Source of the DNA: an uncultured Pelagibacteraceae bacterium | GTDB taxonomy: Bacteria > Pseudomonadota > Alphaproteobacteria > Pelagibacterales > Pelagibacteraceae | Assembly (NCBI GenBank): GCA_902632275.1 | Contig: CACPBW010000001.1 | Span: 76,111 to 140,110 of the forward strand | DNA length: 64,000 nucleotides | Direction: 5' to 3' | Part shown: one piece after another, positions 19,172-29,182 of the stretch | How positions within the stretch are numbered: the first letter of the stretch is position 1 | Layout: each line of letters starts with the position of its first letter | Made by a program: the position numbers and the translations under genes | The notes under the pieces: generated by a model | Database searches by the model: none | Seen by the model: only the letters and a program-made list of their open reading frames with translations | What the model was told of the DNA's origin: nothing

Positions 19172-19693
19172 ATGAAAAAACTTTTAGGGATCGTGGTTCT
19201 AGGTTTGTTGATAAATTCCTGTTCAGATTTAAAAAATAAATCAGCTTTAGAAAATTGTGCAACTAAAACTTATTTAGAAGATGGTGAGGGAATGAGAGCT
19301 AATAAATATTATTATACAGAAAATGACTGGGTGATACTTAGTGACAAAAAATTTTTAGAAAAAACAAAAAAAATGGTACAAGAACTACCCAATATAATCC
19401 CTGAATCAAAATATTATAAAAAAATAGAAGGTATCCACTCAAAATCTTTTGATGAAAAAGTTAAAATTCTACATCAAAATTATGTACAAATTAAAAATTA
19501 TTCAAAGAACCCTTTTTTTATAATCAATACGATGCCATATATGTTAGAAAGAAGTGATCTTTTAAAAAAAAAAATTCCAAAATTATCTTTAAAAAAGAAG
19601 AGAAACCTGATTGGATTTATAGAGTTTTATCAAAACTGTGAAAGAGCAAGTATAAGAAATCCTGAAACATTTAAATTAAAATACGTAGATTAA
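19172..19693 (+). CDS. Putative lipoprotein, islet cargo
   Basis: MKKLLGIVVLGLLINSCSD: signal peptide with lipobox-like INSC. Confidence 0.65.
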   Translation: MKKLLGIVVLGLLINSCSDLKNKSALENCATKTYLEDGEGMRANKYYYTENDWVILSDKKFLEKTKKMVQELPNIIPESKYYKKIEGIHSKSFDEKVKILHQNYVQIKNYSKNPFFIINTMPYMLERSDLLKKKIPKLSLKKKRNLIGFIEFYQNCERASIRNPETFKLKYVD

Positions 19694-19723
19694 AAAGACT
19701 AAAAGAATACTTGATTAATACAC

Positions 19724-19746
19724 AATCTGTTCACACTATAGTCACA
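19724..19746 (+). repeat. Subterminal direct repeat, right copy
   Basis: See 18417-18439. Confidence 0.85.
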
Positions 19747-19811
19747 CTCACTAGAGAAATTTGAATGATATTAAAATTATAAAAAAAATTAACGTTGATT
19801 TTATTGATTGA

Positions 19812-19887
19812 TGGTGCCCCCGCACGGACTCGAACCGCGGACCTATTGATTACAAATCAATTGCTCTACCAGCTGAGCTACAAGGGC
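19812..19887 (-). tRNA. tRNA-Thr(TGT)
   Basis: GCCCTTGTAGCTCAGCTGGTAGAGCAATTGATTTGTAATCAATAGGTCCGCGGTTCGAGTCCGTGCGGGGGCACCA. Confidence 0.95.
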
Positions 19888-19919
19888 ATACTGAGTTTTT
19901 AATATTATTTAAAATATTA

Positions 19920-20660
19920 TCAAGTTATTTTTTTAGAATTTATATGGTGAAATACAATTGCAGCACTATTTGAAACATTTAAACTTTCAACATTTTTATC
20001 AATTTTTATTTTAACTAAAAAATCAGTATATTTTTTTGTATGAACTTTAATACCATAACCCTCAGAGCCAAATAGTAATATTTTATTTCCTGTCCATTCG
20101 ATTTCTGTAAAATCTTTTTGCGAATTTGAATCAAATCCATATATCCAAAAATTATTTTCTCTTAAATATTTTAAGGTTGTATTAATATTTGGTACTTCAA
20201 AAATATTAATATTTTCAATCGTTCCACTGGCTGATTTATACATAAGTTTACTTTCAGAAGGAAATGACCTTTCTTTTATAATTATTCCATCAACTTTAAA
20301 TGAAGCTGCACTTCTGATAATAGATCCAATATTTCTTGGGTCTGTAATTTCATCTAAACATGCAAATGTTAAATTTGTCTTATCTTTTATGTAATCTTTT
20401 AACTCTATTTTTTCTAGTTGTTCTATCTCTGCTACAAAACCTTGATGTTGAATACCCTCATTTCTTGTATATTTATCCAATTCCTTTTTAGTTTTAAAAA
20501 AAATTTTCTGATTTTTTAAAAGATTAATTCTTGGACTGACCCTATGTATAGTTTTTTTACTTTCCTCAGTCAAAAAAAGTCGTAAAACTTTTCTATTAGG
20601 ATTTTTTAGCGCCTCAATGACTGCATGCTTGCCAATTATAAAAAAAGACGATTTTGACAT
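19920..20660 (-). CDS. rlmB: TrmH/RlmB-type SpoU rRNA 2'-O-methyltransferase
   Basis: LDEITDPRNIGSIIRSAASFKVDGII, LLFGSEGYGI, SLNVSNSAAIVFHH. Confidence 0.92.
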   Translation of the reverse strand: MSKSSFFIIGKHAVIEALKNPNRKVLRLFLTEESKKTIHRVSPRINLLKNQKIFFKTKKELDKYTRNEGIQHQGFVAEIEQLEKIELKDYIKDKTNLTFACLDEITDPRNIGSIIRSAASFKVDGIIIKERSFPSESKLMYKSASGTIENINIFEVPNINTTLKYLRENNFWIYGFDSNSQKDFTEIEWTGNKILLFGSEGYGIKVHTKKYTDFLVKIKIDKNVESLNVSNSAAIVFHHINSKKIT

Positions 20661-20713
20661 AAAATTTAGCCCTTTATATCTAATTTTTTGCTAATTTCCC
20701 TCAATTTCTATTA

Positions 20714-20741
20714 TTGCATTTACGTTATAAAAATATATAAA
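20714..20741 (+). promoter_or_regulatory. Sigma70-like promoter upstream of tRNA-Tyr cluster
   Basis: TTGCAT-16 nt-TATAAA. Confidence 0.5.
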
Positions 20742-20793
20742 ACGCATGTTGTTTAAGCTTTATTGAACAAGGGGACGCTTCCCCAACTTAAAA

Positions 20794-20879
<86 letters not shown>

Positions 20880-20918
20880 TTCATAAAGTATTAAAGACTT
20901 GGAGTGTAACTTGGTTAT

Positions 20919-20992
20919 GCGGGTGTAGTTCAATGGTAGAACGCTAGCCTTCCAAGCTGGATGTAAGGGTTCGATTCCCTTTACCCGCTCCA
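20919..20992 (+). tRNA. tRNA-Gly(TCC)
   Basis: GCGGGTGTAGTTCAATGGTAGAAC...CTTCCAAG...TTCGATTCCC...CCCGCTCCA. Confidence 0.95.
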
Positions 20993-21025
20993 AAAACTAT
21001 AAATTATTATGAGGTAAAAAAAGTA

Positions 21026-22216
21026 ATGTCGAAAGAAAAATTTAATAGAAGTAAACCACATTGCAATATTGGAACTATTGGACATGTGGACCACGGAAAA
21101 ACAACTCTTACAGCAGCAATTACAAAAGTTCTTGCTGAGGCTGGCGGAGCTCAATTTGTAGCGTATGATCAAATTGATAAAGCACCAGAAGAAAAAGAAA
21201 GAGGAATAACTATTTCTACCGCACACGTAGAATATGAAACAGACAAAAGACATTACGCACACGTTGATTGCCCAGGCCACGCAGACTACGTAAAAAATAT
21301 GATAACTGGTGCAGCACAAATGGATGGAGCTATATTAGTTGTAAATGCTGCCGATGGACCTATGCCACAAACAAGAGAACACATACTTCTTGCGAGACAA
21401 GTTGGTGTACCTGCTATTGTAGTTTTTTTAAATAAAGTTGATCAGGTTAAAGATAAAGAATTAATAGAGCTTGTTGAAGAAGAAATAAAAGAGCTATTAA
21501 CTTCTTATAAATTCCCTGGAGATAAAACTCCAATCATTAAAGGTTCGGCATTAGCTGCAGTCGAGGGTAAAGATGAAGAAATCGGAAAAAAAGCTATCAT
21601 GGAATTAATGAAAGCCGTTGATGAACATATACCTCAACCTGATAGACCAAAGGATAAACCTTTTTTGATGCCTGTTGAGGATGTTTTTTCAATTTCTGGA
21701 AGAGGAACAGTTGTAACTGGAAGAGTAGAACAAGGTGTTGTTAAAACTGGTGAAGAAATTGAAATAGTAGGAATAAGAGAAACAAAAAAATCAGTTTGCA
21801 CAGGAGTAGAAATGTTTAGAAAAATATTGGATACCGGTGAAGCTGGTGACAACATAGGAGCTCTTCTAAGAGGCGTTGAAAGAACAGATGTTGAAAGAGG
21901 TCAAGTTTTAGCTAAACCAGGATCTGTTACTCCACATACTGAATTTGAGGCACAAGCATATGTTCTTAAAAAAGAAGAAGGTGGAAGACATACACCTTTC
22001 TTCACAAAATATAGACCTCAATTTTATTTTAGAACAACAGATGTAACAGGTGAGGTGGAACTTCCATCAGGAACAGAAATGGTTATGCCTGGAGATGATG
22101 CTAAATTTAAAGTGAAATTAATTACACCTATTGCAATGAGTGAAAAATTAAATTTTGCCATTAGAGAAGGTGGTAGAACAGTAGGAGCTGGAGTAGTAAC
22201 AAAAATTATTAAATAA
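21026..22216 (+). CDS. tuf: Elongation factor Tu
   Basis: [33 protein letters not shown]. Confidence 0.99.
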   Translation: MSKEKFNRSKPHCNIGTIGHVDHGKTTLTAAITKVLAEAGGAQFVAYDQIDKAPEEKERGITISTAHVEYETDKRHYAHVDCPGHADYVKNMITGAAQMDGAILVVNAADGPMPQTREHILLARQVGVPAIVVFLNKVDQVKDKELIELVEEEIKELLTSYKFPGDKTPIIKGSALAAVEGKDEEIGKKAIMELMKAVDEHIPQPDRPKDKPFLMPVEDVFSISGRGTVVTGRVEQGVVKTGEEIEIVGIRETKKSVCTGVEMFRKILDTGEAGDNIGALLRGVERTDVERGQVLAKPGSVTPHTEFEAQAYVLKKEEGGRHTPFFTKYRPQFYFRTTDVTGEVELPSGTEMVMPGDDAKFKVKLITPIAMSEKLNFAIREGGRTVGAGVVTKIIK

Positions 22217-22225
22217 GCTACCAAT

Positions 22226-22301
22226 AGGAGTGTAGCTCAATTGGTAGAGCGCCGGTCTCCAAAACCGGAGGTTGGGGGTTCGATTCCCTCCGCTCCTGCC
22301 A
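22226..22301 (+). tRNA. tRNA-Trp(CCA)
   Basis: AGGAGTG...CCGGTCTCCAAAACCGG...CGCTCCTGCCA. Confidence 0.95.
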
Positions 22302-22310
22302 AAATGAATT

Positions 22311-22502
22311 ATGAAAAACCCATTAAAATTTATACAGGAAGTAAAACAAGAAGCTTTCAGAGTCACTTGGCCCACTGGGAAAGAAACAGTTCAAGGCAGT
22401 CTGATGGTAGTAGCTATGGCTATCATTGCTGCAATATTTTTTCTTTTAGTTGATCAAATTTTTAAATCTTTATTAGATATAATTTTAAAGGTAAGTTTGT
22501 AA
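22311..22502 (+). CDS. secE: Preprotein translocase SecE
   Basis: EVKQEAFRVTWPTGKET. Confidence 0.95.
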   Translation: MKNPLKFIQEVKQEAFRVTWPTGKETVQGSLMVVAMAIIAAIFFLLVDQIFKSLLDIILKVSL

Positions 22503-23032
22503 TGAAAAATTGGTATATTGTTCAATCACACTCAAGTTTTGAAAATAAAGTAGCTCAGAATATTAAAGATGAGGCTGAAAAGGCTAAAATTTCCGAAAAA
22601 TTTGAGGAAATTGTTGTACCAACTCAAGATGTAACAGAAGTTAAAAGAGGCAAACGAGTTCAAAGAAAAAAAAAATATTTCCCTGGATATATTTTAATAA
22701 AAAGTGAAATGGATGATAATATTTATCATATGATTAAAGGAATTAAAAAAGTCAGTGGATTTTTAGGTGCCAAAGGTATCCCATCACCCGTATCAGATAA
22801 GGAAATTGAAAAGATACTGGGTCAAATCAAAGACGGTATAACTCAAGCGCAAACCGGAATTGAATATTCTGTTGGAGAAAAGGTTCAAGTAATTGACGGG
22901 CCTTTTGCATCTTTTAATGGTTTGGTAGAGGATGTTGATGAAGATAAATCAAAGTTAAAAGTTTCTGTTTTAATTTTTGGTCGACCAACACCTGTTGAGT
23001 TAGAATATAATCAAGTTGAAAAGGTTAGCTAA
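22502..23032 (+). CDS. nusG: Transcription termination/antitermination factor NusG
   Basis: [19 protein letters not shown] domain. Confidence 0.97.
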   Translation: MKNWYIVQSHSSFENKVAQNIKDEAEKAKISEKFEEIVVPTQDVTEVKRGKRVQRKKKYFPGYILIKSEMDDNIYHMIKGIKKVSGFLGAKGIPSPVSDKEIEKILGQIKDGITQAQTGIEYSVGEKVQVIDGPFASFNGLVEDVDEDKSKLKVSVLIFGRPTPVELEYNQVEKVS

Positions 23033-23460
23033 TGGCAAAAAAAGAAATTAGTGGATATGTAAAATTACAAATTAAAGGCGGTCAAGCAAATCCAGCTCCA
23101 CCAGTAGGTCCAGCACTAGGTCAAAGAGGTATTAACATAATGGAATTTTGCAAAGCATTTAATGAAAAGACCAAAGACTTTATGGGTAAACCTGTCCCTG
23201 TTGTGATAACAGTTTATAAAGATAAAAAATTTGATTTCATCATCAAATCCCCACCAGCATCTCATTTTATTAAAGAGGCTGCAAAACTTAAAGGTGGATC
23301 TCAAGAACCAGGTAGAAATATTGTTGCATCTATTACCAAAAAACAGGCAGAGGAGATTGCAAAAAAAAAGATGAAAGATTTAAACGCTCATGATTTAGAT
23401 CAAGCAACAAAAATAATAATGGGATCAGCAAGATCAATGGGTATCGAGGTAAAAGAATAA
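23032..23460 (+). CDS. rplK: Ribosomal protein L11
   Basis: [29 protein letters not shown]. Confidence 0.98.
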   Translation: MAKKEISGYVKLQIKGGQANPAPPVGPALGQRGINIMEFCKAFNEKTKDFMGKPVPVVITVYKDKKFDFIIKSPPASHFIKEAAKLKGGSQEPGRNIVASITKKQAEEIAKKKMKDLNAHDLDQATKIIMGSARSMGIEVKE

Positions 23461-24149
23461 TGACTTCAAAAAGATTTAAAAAACTTCCAGAAAATACAAG
23501 AGAAATTAATTCTGAGAGTATTGAAAAATTATTACCAATTATAAAAAAAAATTGCACTACAAAATTTGATGAGGGAATTGATTTAAGTTTTCAAATTAAC
23601 AATAAACAGAAGAAAAATGAAATAAATTTGAGAACTGTAATTAATATGCCAGGAGGAACAGGTAAAAAAGTTAAAATAGCAGTAGTCTGTGAAGATACTA
23701 AAAATAAAGATGCAAAAGATGCAGGGGCAGATATTGTAGGTGGCGACGAGCTGATTGAAAAGATTAAAGGTGGTTATTTGGATTTTGAAAAATTAATTTG
23801 TACTCCATCTATGATGATTAAATTATCTAAATTAGGAAAAGTATTGGGTCCTAAAGGTTTAATGCCGAATCCAAAATTAGGAACTGTAACTGAGGATATT
23901 AAAAAAGCTGTAAAAGATTCTAAGTCTGGACAGGTTGAATTACGTAATGATAAAGATGGGAATATAGGAGTTTCAATAGGAAAAAAATCTTTCTCTGATG
24001 AGAATTTAATTAAAAATTTTAATGCTATTATTGACACCTTAGAAAAAGAAAAATCTAACACAACAATAAAAGGTGATTTAATTAAAAGCTCATTCATTAC
24101 ATCTAGTATGGGTGTTTCCTATAAACTTAAATTAAATAAAAATATCTAA
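23460..24149 (+). CDS. rplA: Ribosomal protein L1
   Basis: GKVLGPKGLMPNPKLGTVT. Confidence 0.98.
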   Translation: MTSKRFKKLPENTREINSESIEKLLPIIKKNCTTKFDEGIDLSFQINNKQKKNEINLRTVINMPGGTGKKVKIAVVCEDTKNKDAKDAGADIVGGDELIEKIKGGYLDFEKLICTPSMMIKLSKLGKVLGPKGLMPNPKLGTVTEDIKKAVKDSKSGQVELRNDKDGNIGVSIGKKSFSDENLIKNFNAIIDTLEKEKSNTTIKGDLIKSSFITSSMGVSYKLKLNKNI

Positions 24150-24150
24150 T

Positions 24151-24660
24151 ATGATGGATAAAGTAAAAAAACAGGAATATATTGAGAAAATGAGTTCTCA
24201 GTTTGATAAATCCGAAGCTGTAATAGTTACCCACTATCAAGGATTAACAATGCAGCAGCTTGACGACCTAAGAAATAGAATGAGAGAGCATGGTATACAA
24301 TTTAAAATTACAAAAAACAGAATTACTAAACTCGCACTTCAAAAAACAAGATGCAAAGAGTTATCTGATTTATTTTCAGGACCAACAGCTGTTGCTCTTT
24401 CAGAGGACGCAATTACATCTGCAAAAATATTAACCAAATTTTCTAAAGAAAATTCAAAGTTAAAGATTCTTGGCGGTATAATGGGATCTGACATTTTAGA
24501 CGTTGCAGGTGTACAAAATGTAGCAACTTTACCCACACTTGATGAAGCAAGAGCTAAAATTGTTGGAATATTGAGGTCTCCAGCTCAAAAAATAGCAAGT
24601 ATTTTACTTGCACCTGCCTCAAAAATCGCTATTTTAGCGCTCGAAAAATCAAAAAAATAA
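24151..24660 (+). CDS. rplJ: Ribosomal protein L10
   Basis: Position and L10 motifs. Confidence 0.96.
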   Translation: MMDKVKKQEYIEKMSSQFDKSEAVIVTHYQGLTMQQLDDLRNRMREHGIQFKITKNRITKLALQKTRCKELSDLFSGPTAVALSEDAITSAKILTKFSKENSKLKILGGIMGSDILDVAGVQNVATLPTLDEARAKIVGILRSPAQKIASILLAPASKIAILALEKSKK

Positions 24661-24672
24661 CCGGAATAAATT

Positions 24673-25047
24673 ATGGCTGACTTAAATAAAATCATTGAAG
24701 ATCTATCAAGCTTAACTGTTGTTGAAGCAGCTGAGCTTTCGAAACAACTTGAAGAAAAATGGGGAGTAACAGCGGCAGCGGCAGTTGCAGCAGCACCCGC
24801 GGCAGGTGGAGCAGGAGCTGCACCAGCAGAAGAGAAAAGTGAATTCACAGTAGTATTAGCGTCTGCAGGTGATAAAAAAATTAATGTAATTAAAGAGATT
24901 AGAGGTGTTACATCTCTTGGTCTTAAAGAAGCAAAAGATTTAGTTGAAGGCGCACCAAAAGAAGTCAAATCAGGTGTGAATAAAAAAGAAGCAGAGGAAA
25001 TCAAAGCTAAATTAGAAGCTGCTGGAGCAAAAGTAGAACTTAAGTAA
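24673..25047 (+). CDS. rplL: Ribosomal protein L7/L12
   Basis: Ala-rich hinge, [17 protein letters not shown]. Confidence 0.98.
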   Translation: MADLNKIIEDLSSLTVVEAAELSKQLEEKWGVTAAAAVAAAPAAGGAGAAPAEEKSEFTVVLASAGDKKINVIKEIRGVTSLGLKEAKDLVEGAPKEVKSGVNKKEAEEIKAKLEAAGAKVELK

Positions 25048-25061
25048 TAAACAAAATTTAA

Positions 25062-25088
25062 ATTGCTGATTATTTATTAATTAGCAAT
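25062..25088. other. Hairpin in rplL-rpoB intergenic region
   Basis: attgctgatt-atttatt-aattagcaat, 10 bp stem, no following T run. Confidence 0.6.
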
Positions 25089-25098
25089 AAGAACATTG

Positions 25099-28000
25099 AT
25101 GCAATTATCTTTTACTGAGAAAAAAAATATCAGGAAAAACTTTGGTAAACTTAAAGAGGGATTATCTATTCCTAATCTAATTGAGGTACAAAAAAATTCT
25201 TACAAAGAGTTGACGGAACTTAAAGACAATATTGATACAAATTTAGTAAAAGGTTTTGATAGAGTATTTAAAAGTATATTTCCAATTGAAGATTTAAATG
25301 ACAAAGCAACTTTAGAGTATGTTTCATATAGATTAGAAAAACCTAAATTTGATGTAGAGGAGTGCATACAAAGAGGATTAACTTATTCATCCGCATTAAA
25401 GTGTACTCTTAGACTAGTGGTATACGAAATAGATCAAGAAAATAATACAAAAGAAATTTTATCCGCGAAAGAACAAGAAGTCTATATGGGTGAAGTTCCA
25501 ATGATGACAAACAGTGGTACATTTATTACCAATGGGGTTCAAAGAGTTGTTGTAAATCAAATGCACAGAAGTCCAGGTGTGTTTTTTGACCATGACAAAG
25601 GAAAAAGTCATGCAAGTGGAAAATTATTATTTAATTGTCGAGTAATACCAAACAGAGGCTCGTGGTTAGATTTTGAATATGATGTTAAAGATTTGTTATA
25701 TTTTAGAATTGATAGAAAAAAGAAGATTTATGTATCTACTTTACTGTTAGCACTAGGTTATTCCAAAAATGATATTGTAAACGAATTCTATGACAAAGAA
25801 GTTTACACATTTGACAAGAAAATTAATAAATGGAAAACCAAGTTTAATCCTGAAAACTATAAATCTAAAAATTTTTCCGAAGAAATAGTTGATGCAAAAA
25901 CTCAAAAGACAGTAGTTAAAATGGGTGATAAAATCAATTTCCTTACAGCAAAAAAACTATTTAATGATGGATTAAAAGAAATCTTTGTATCTAGCAATTC
26001 ATTAAACGGAAAATATCTTCACAAAGATTATGAGTTTAAAGATGAAAAATTTAAAATAGGTACAGAATTAAATGAGACAATAATTGAAAAATTCTTAACT
26101 AATGATATTAACGAAATATCTATTTCTTCAACAAACTCTATTAGTAAAGGCCCTTATCTTCTTCAAACAATATTCAATGATAAAAATGAAACAAAAAATG
26201 ACTCAATAAATGAGATTTACAAGGTATTAAGACCAGGTGAACCCCCAACCGTTGAAATTGCAACCCAGATTTTTAACAATCTTTTTTTTAGTTCAGATAG
26301 ATACGACTTATCAGATGTTGGAAGAGTAAAAATGAATTCCAGACTAAATCTAAATTGCTCAGACAAAATAACTATTCTAAGAAATGATGATATTTTAGCA
26401 ATCATTCAAAAGATGCTAGATCTAAGAGATGGCAAAGATGAAATTGATGACATCGATCATTTAGCGAACAGAAGAGTGAGATCTGTTGGAGAATTGGTAG
26501 AAAACCAAGCTAGAATTGGAGTATACAGAATGGAAAGGGCTATCAAAGAAAAAATGACTACACTTGATGTGGAGTCAGCTATGCCTCAAGATTTAATTAA
26601 TGCTAAACCATTAACTGTTTCACTAAAAGACTTTTTTGCAACTTCGCAGTTATCACAATTTATGGACCAAACAAATCCGTTGTCAGAAATAACTCATAAA
26701 AGAAGAGTGTCTGCTTTAGGTCCAGGCGGTCTAACACGTGAAAGAGCAGGGTTTGAAGTTAGAGATGTTCACCCAACTCATTATGGAAGAATTTGTCCAA
26801 TTGAAACTCCTGAAGGTCCTAATATTGGATTAATTAACAGCTTATCTACTTACTCAAAGATAAATAAATATGGATTCATTGAAAGTCCATATAAAAAAGT
26901 TAAAGATGGTAAGGTTGAAGATAAAATAGAATATCTTTCAGCAATGGAGGAAACTAAATTTACTATTGCTCAAGCTAATTCTAAAATAGATAAAAATGGA
27001 AAGTTTACAGAAGAGCTTGTGTCGTGCAGACAAAATTTAAACTTTATTTTGTCAAAACCAGAAAATATTGATTATATCGATGTTTCTCCCAAACAACTTG
27101 TATCAGTTGCTGCATCTTTAATCCCTTTTTTGGAAAATGATGATGCAAACCGTGCTCTAATGGGCTCAAATATGATGAGGCAGGCAGTGCCATTATTGAA
27201 ACCCGAATCTCCTTTAGTTGGAACTGGCATTGAAAGCGATGTTGCATTGGACTCGGGTGTAACGATAGTTGCTAAAAGAGAAGGAATTGTAGACAAGATA
27301 GACGGTAAAAGGATAGTAATAAAAGCTACCTCTGAAAGTGATTTTACCAAATCAGGTGTCGACATATACAATTTACAAAAATTTAAAAGATCAAATCAAA
27401 ATACGTGCATAAATCAAAAACCTCTTGTGCGTGTAGGTGATAAGGTAAAATCTGGAGATATAATTGCTGACGGTCCTTCAACAAAACTAGGTGAATTAGC
27501 TCTAGGTAAAAATGTGACTGTAGCTTTCATGCCATGGCAAGGTTATAATTTTGAGGACTCTATCTTAATTTCGGAGCGATGTGTGACCGATGATGTTTTC
27601 ACATCAGTCCATATAGAGGAATATGAAATAATGGCTAGAGACACTAAGTTAGGTGAAGAGGATATTACACGAGATATACCAAATGTTAGTGAGGATGCAT
27701 TAAAAAACCTTGACGAGTCCGGAATAGTTTATATTGGAGCAGAAGTTAAACCAGGAGACATATTAGTCGGAAAAGTTACACCTAAAGGCGACTCAGCTTC
27801 TGGTCCAGAGGAAAAATTACTAAGATCTATATTTGGAGAAAAAGCAATAGATGTTACAGACACATCTTTAAAAATGCCTAGTGGAAGCGGTGGTATTGTA
27901 GTTGATGTAAGAGTTTTCAATAGACATGGTATAGAGAAAGACGAAAGATCTATAACAATAGAAAGAGCTGAGATTGATTCAGTTCAGCAAGATAAAATAG

Positions 28001-29181
28001 TTGAAGAAGAGATTTTAGAGAGAAGTATTAAACAAAGAGCTTTGGAAATATTAGATGGAATTCCAATAAATAAAAAAACAAAAGACTTAGAGGCTGGAAC
28101 GAAGCTATCAAGTGAAACAATAGAGAAAGTTACTGTTTCGGATATTTTAAAAATATCATTATCAGATGATAAAAAAACGGCTGCTTTAGATCAACTTAAG
28201 GATCAATATAATAAGGCAAAACAAGATATACAGGAAAGATTTGAAGACAAAGTGCTTAAAATTCGACAGGGTGATGAACTTCTTCCAAGTGTAATGAAAA
28301 TGGTAAAAGTTTTTGTTGCAATAAAAAGGAGATTAAGACCTGGAGATAAAATGTCTGGTAGACATGGTAATAAAGGTGTTGTCAGTAAAATTGTTCCTGT
28401 AGAGGACATGCCTTATAGAGAAAACGGTAAACCAGTTGATATTGTTTTAAACCCGCTTGGTGTTCCAAGCAGGATGAATGTTGGTCAGATTTTAGAAACA
28501 CACTTAGGTTGGGCATGTTCAGAGCTAGGTGAAAACATGAAAAAACTAGTAAATGAGAATCAAAAAAGAGTTGAAAAAAATGAGAAAATTTCAAACTTTT
28601 TGAAATCAGTTTATGGTAAAGAAATATTTTCTGAAAATTTGGACAAACTCTCAAAAACTGAGTTTAAAGATCTTTGCGAAAATTTACAAGGTGGTGTTCC
28701 AATAGCAACACCTGTTTTTGATGGAGCAAAAGAGCAAGATGTAACAAACATGTTGGACCTCGCTACGTTGCCAAAATCTGGTCAAACAATGCTTTGGGAC
28801 GGGAGAACAGGTGAAAGATTTGATCGAGAGGTCACCGTTGGAACTATTTATATGCTTAAGTTACACCATTTGGTGGAAGATAAAATCCATGCTAGGTCAA
28901 CAGGACCTTATAGTTTGGTAACTCAACAACCATTGGGCGGTAAAGCTCAATTGGGTGGACAACGTTTTGGAGAAATGGAAGTTTGGGCATTAGAGGCTTA
29001 TGGTGCATCTTATACATTACAAGAAATCTTAACTGTAAAATCAGATGATGTTGCAGGAAGAGTAAAAGTTTACGAAACCATTGTGAAAGGTGAAGAAAAT
29101 TTCGAATCTGGTATTCCAGAATCGTTTAACGTTTTAGTTAAGGAAATAAAAGCGTTAGCATTAAATGTAGAGTTAAATTAA
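25099..29181 (+). CDS. rpoB: RNA polymerase beta subunit
   Basis: [46 protein letters not shown]. Confidence 0.99.
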   Translation: MQLSFTEKKNIRKNFGKLKEGLSIPNLIEVQKNSYKELTELKDNIDTNLVKGFDRVFKSIFPIEDLNDKATLEYVSYRLEKPKFDVEECIQRGLTYSSALKCTLRLVVYEIDQENNTKEILSAKEQEVYMGEVPMMTNSGTFITNGVQRVVVNQMHRSPGVFFDHDKGKSHASGKLLFNCRVIPNRGSWLDFEYDVKDLLYFRIDRKKKIYVSTLLLALGYSKNDIVNEFYDKEVYTFDKKINKWKTKFNPENYKSKNFSEEIVDAKTQKTVVKMGDKINFLTAKKLFNDGLKEIFVSSNSLNGKYLHKDYEFKDEKFKIGTELNETIIEKFLTNDINEISISSTNSISKGPYLLQTIFNDKNETKNDSINEIYKVLRPGEPPTVEIATQIFNNLFFSSDRYDLSDVGRVKMNSRLNLNCSDKITILRNDDILAIIQKMLDLRDGKDEIDDIDHLANRRVRSVGELVENQARIGVYRMERAIKEKMTTLDVESAMPQDLINAKPLTVSLKDFFATSQLSQFMDQTNPLSEITHKRRVSALGPGGLTRERAGFEVRDVHPTHYGRICPIETPEGPNIGLINSLSTYSKINKYGFIESPYKKVKDGKVEDKIEYLSAMEETKFTIAQANSKIDKNGKFTEELVSCRQNLNFILSKPENIDYIDVSPKQLVSVAASLIPFLENDDANRALMGSNMMRQAVPLLKPESPLVGTGIESDVALDSGVTIVAKREGIVDKIDGKRIVIKATSESDFTKSGVDIYNLQKFKRSNQNTCINQKPLVRVGDKVKSGDIIADGPSTKLGELALGKNVTVAFMPWQGYNFEDSILISERCVTDDVFTSVHIEEYEIMARDTKLGEEDITRDIPNVSEDALKNLDESGIVYIGAEVKPGDILVGKVTPKGDSASGPEEKLLRSIFGEKAIDVTDTSLKMPSGSGGIVVDVRVFNRHGIEKDERSITIERAEIDSVQQDKIVEEEILERSIKQRALEILDGIPINKKTKDLEAGTKLSSETIEKVTVSDILKISLSDDKKTAALDQLKDQYNKAKQDIQERFEDKVLKIRQGDELLPSVMKMVKVFVAIKRRLRPGDKMSGRHGNKGVVSKIVPVEDMPYRENGKPVDIVLNPLGVPSRMNVGQILETHLGWACSELGENMKKLVNENQKRVEKNEKISNFLKSVYGKEIFSENLDKLSKTEFKDLCENLQGGVPIATPVFDGAKEQDVTNMLDLATLPKSGQTMLWDGRTGERFDREVTVGTIYMLKLHHLVEDKIHARSTGPYSLVTQQPLGGKAQLGGQRFGEMEVWALEAYGASYTLQEILTVKSDDVAGRVKVYETIVKGEENFESGIPESFNVLVKEIKALALNVELN

Positions 29182-29182
29182 T

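Noticed and set aside
20771-20784. GGGGA-cgct-TCCCC hairpin before tRNA-Tyr
   Set aside because: Probably part of the tRNA precursor leader; not enough to claim a distinct element.
22148-22375. 75-aa minus-strand ORF (GGNRTPNLRFWRPALYQLSYTP)
   Set aside because: Antisense to tRNA-Trp; spurious.
24585-25004. 139-aa minus-strand Ala-rich ORF
   Set aside because: Antisense to the Ala-rich hinge of rplL.
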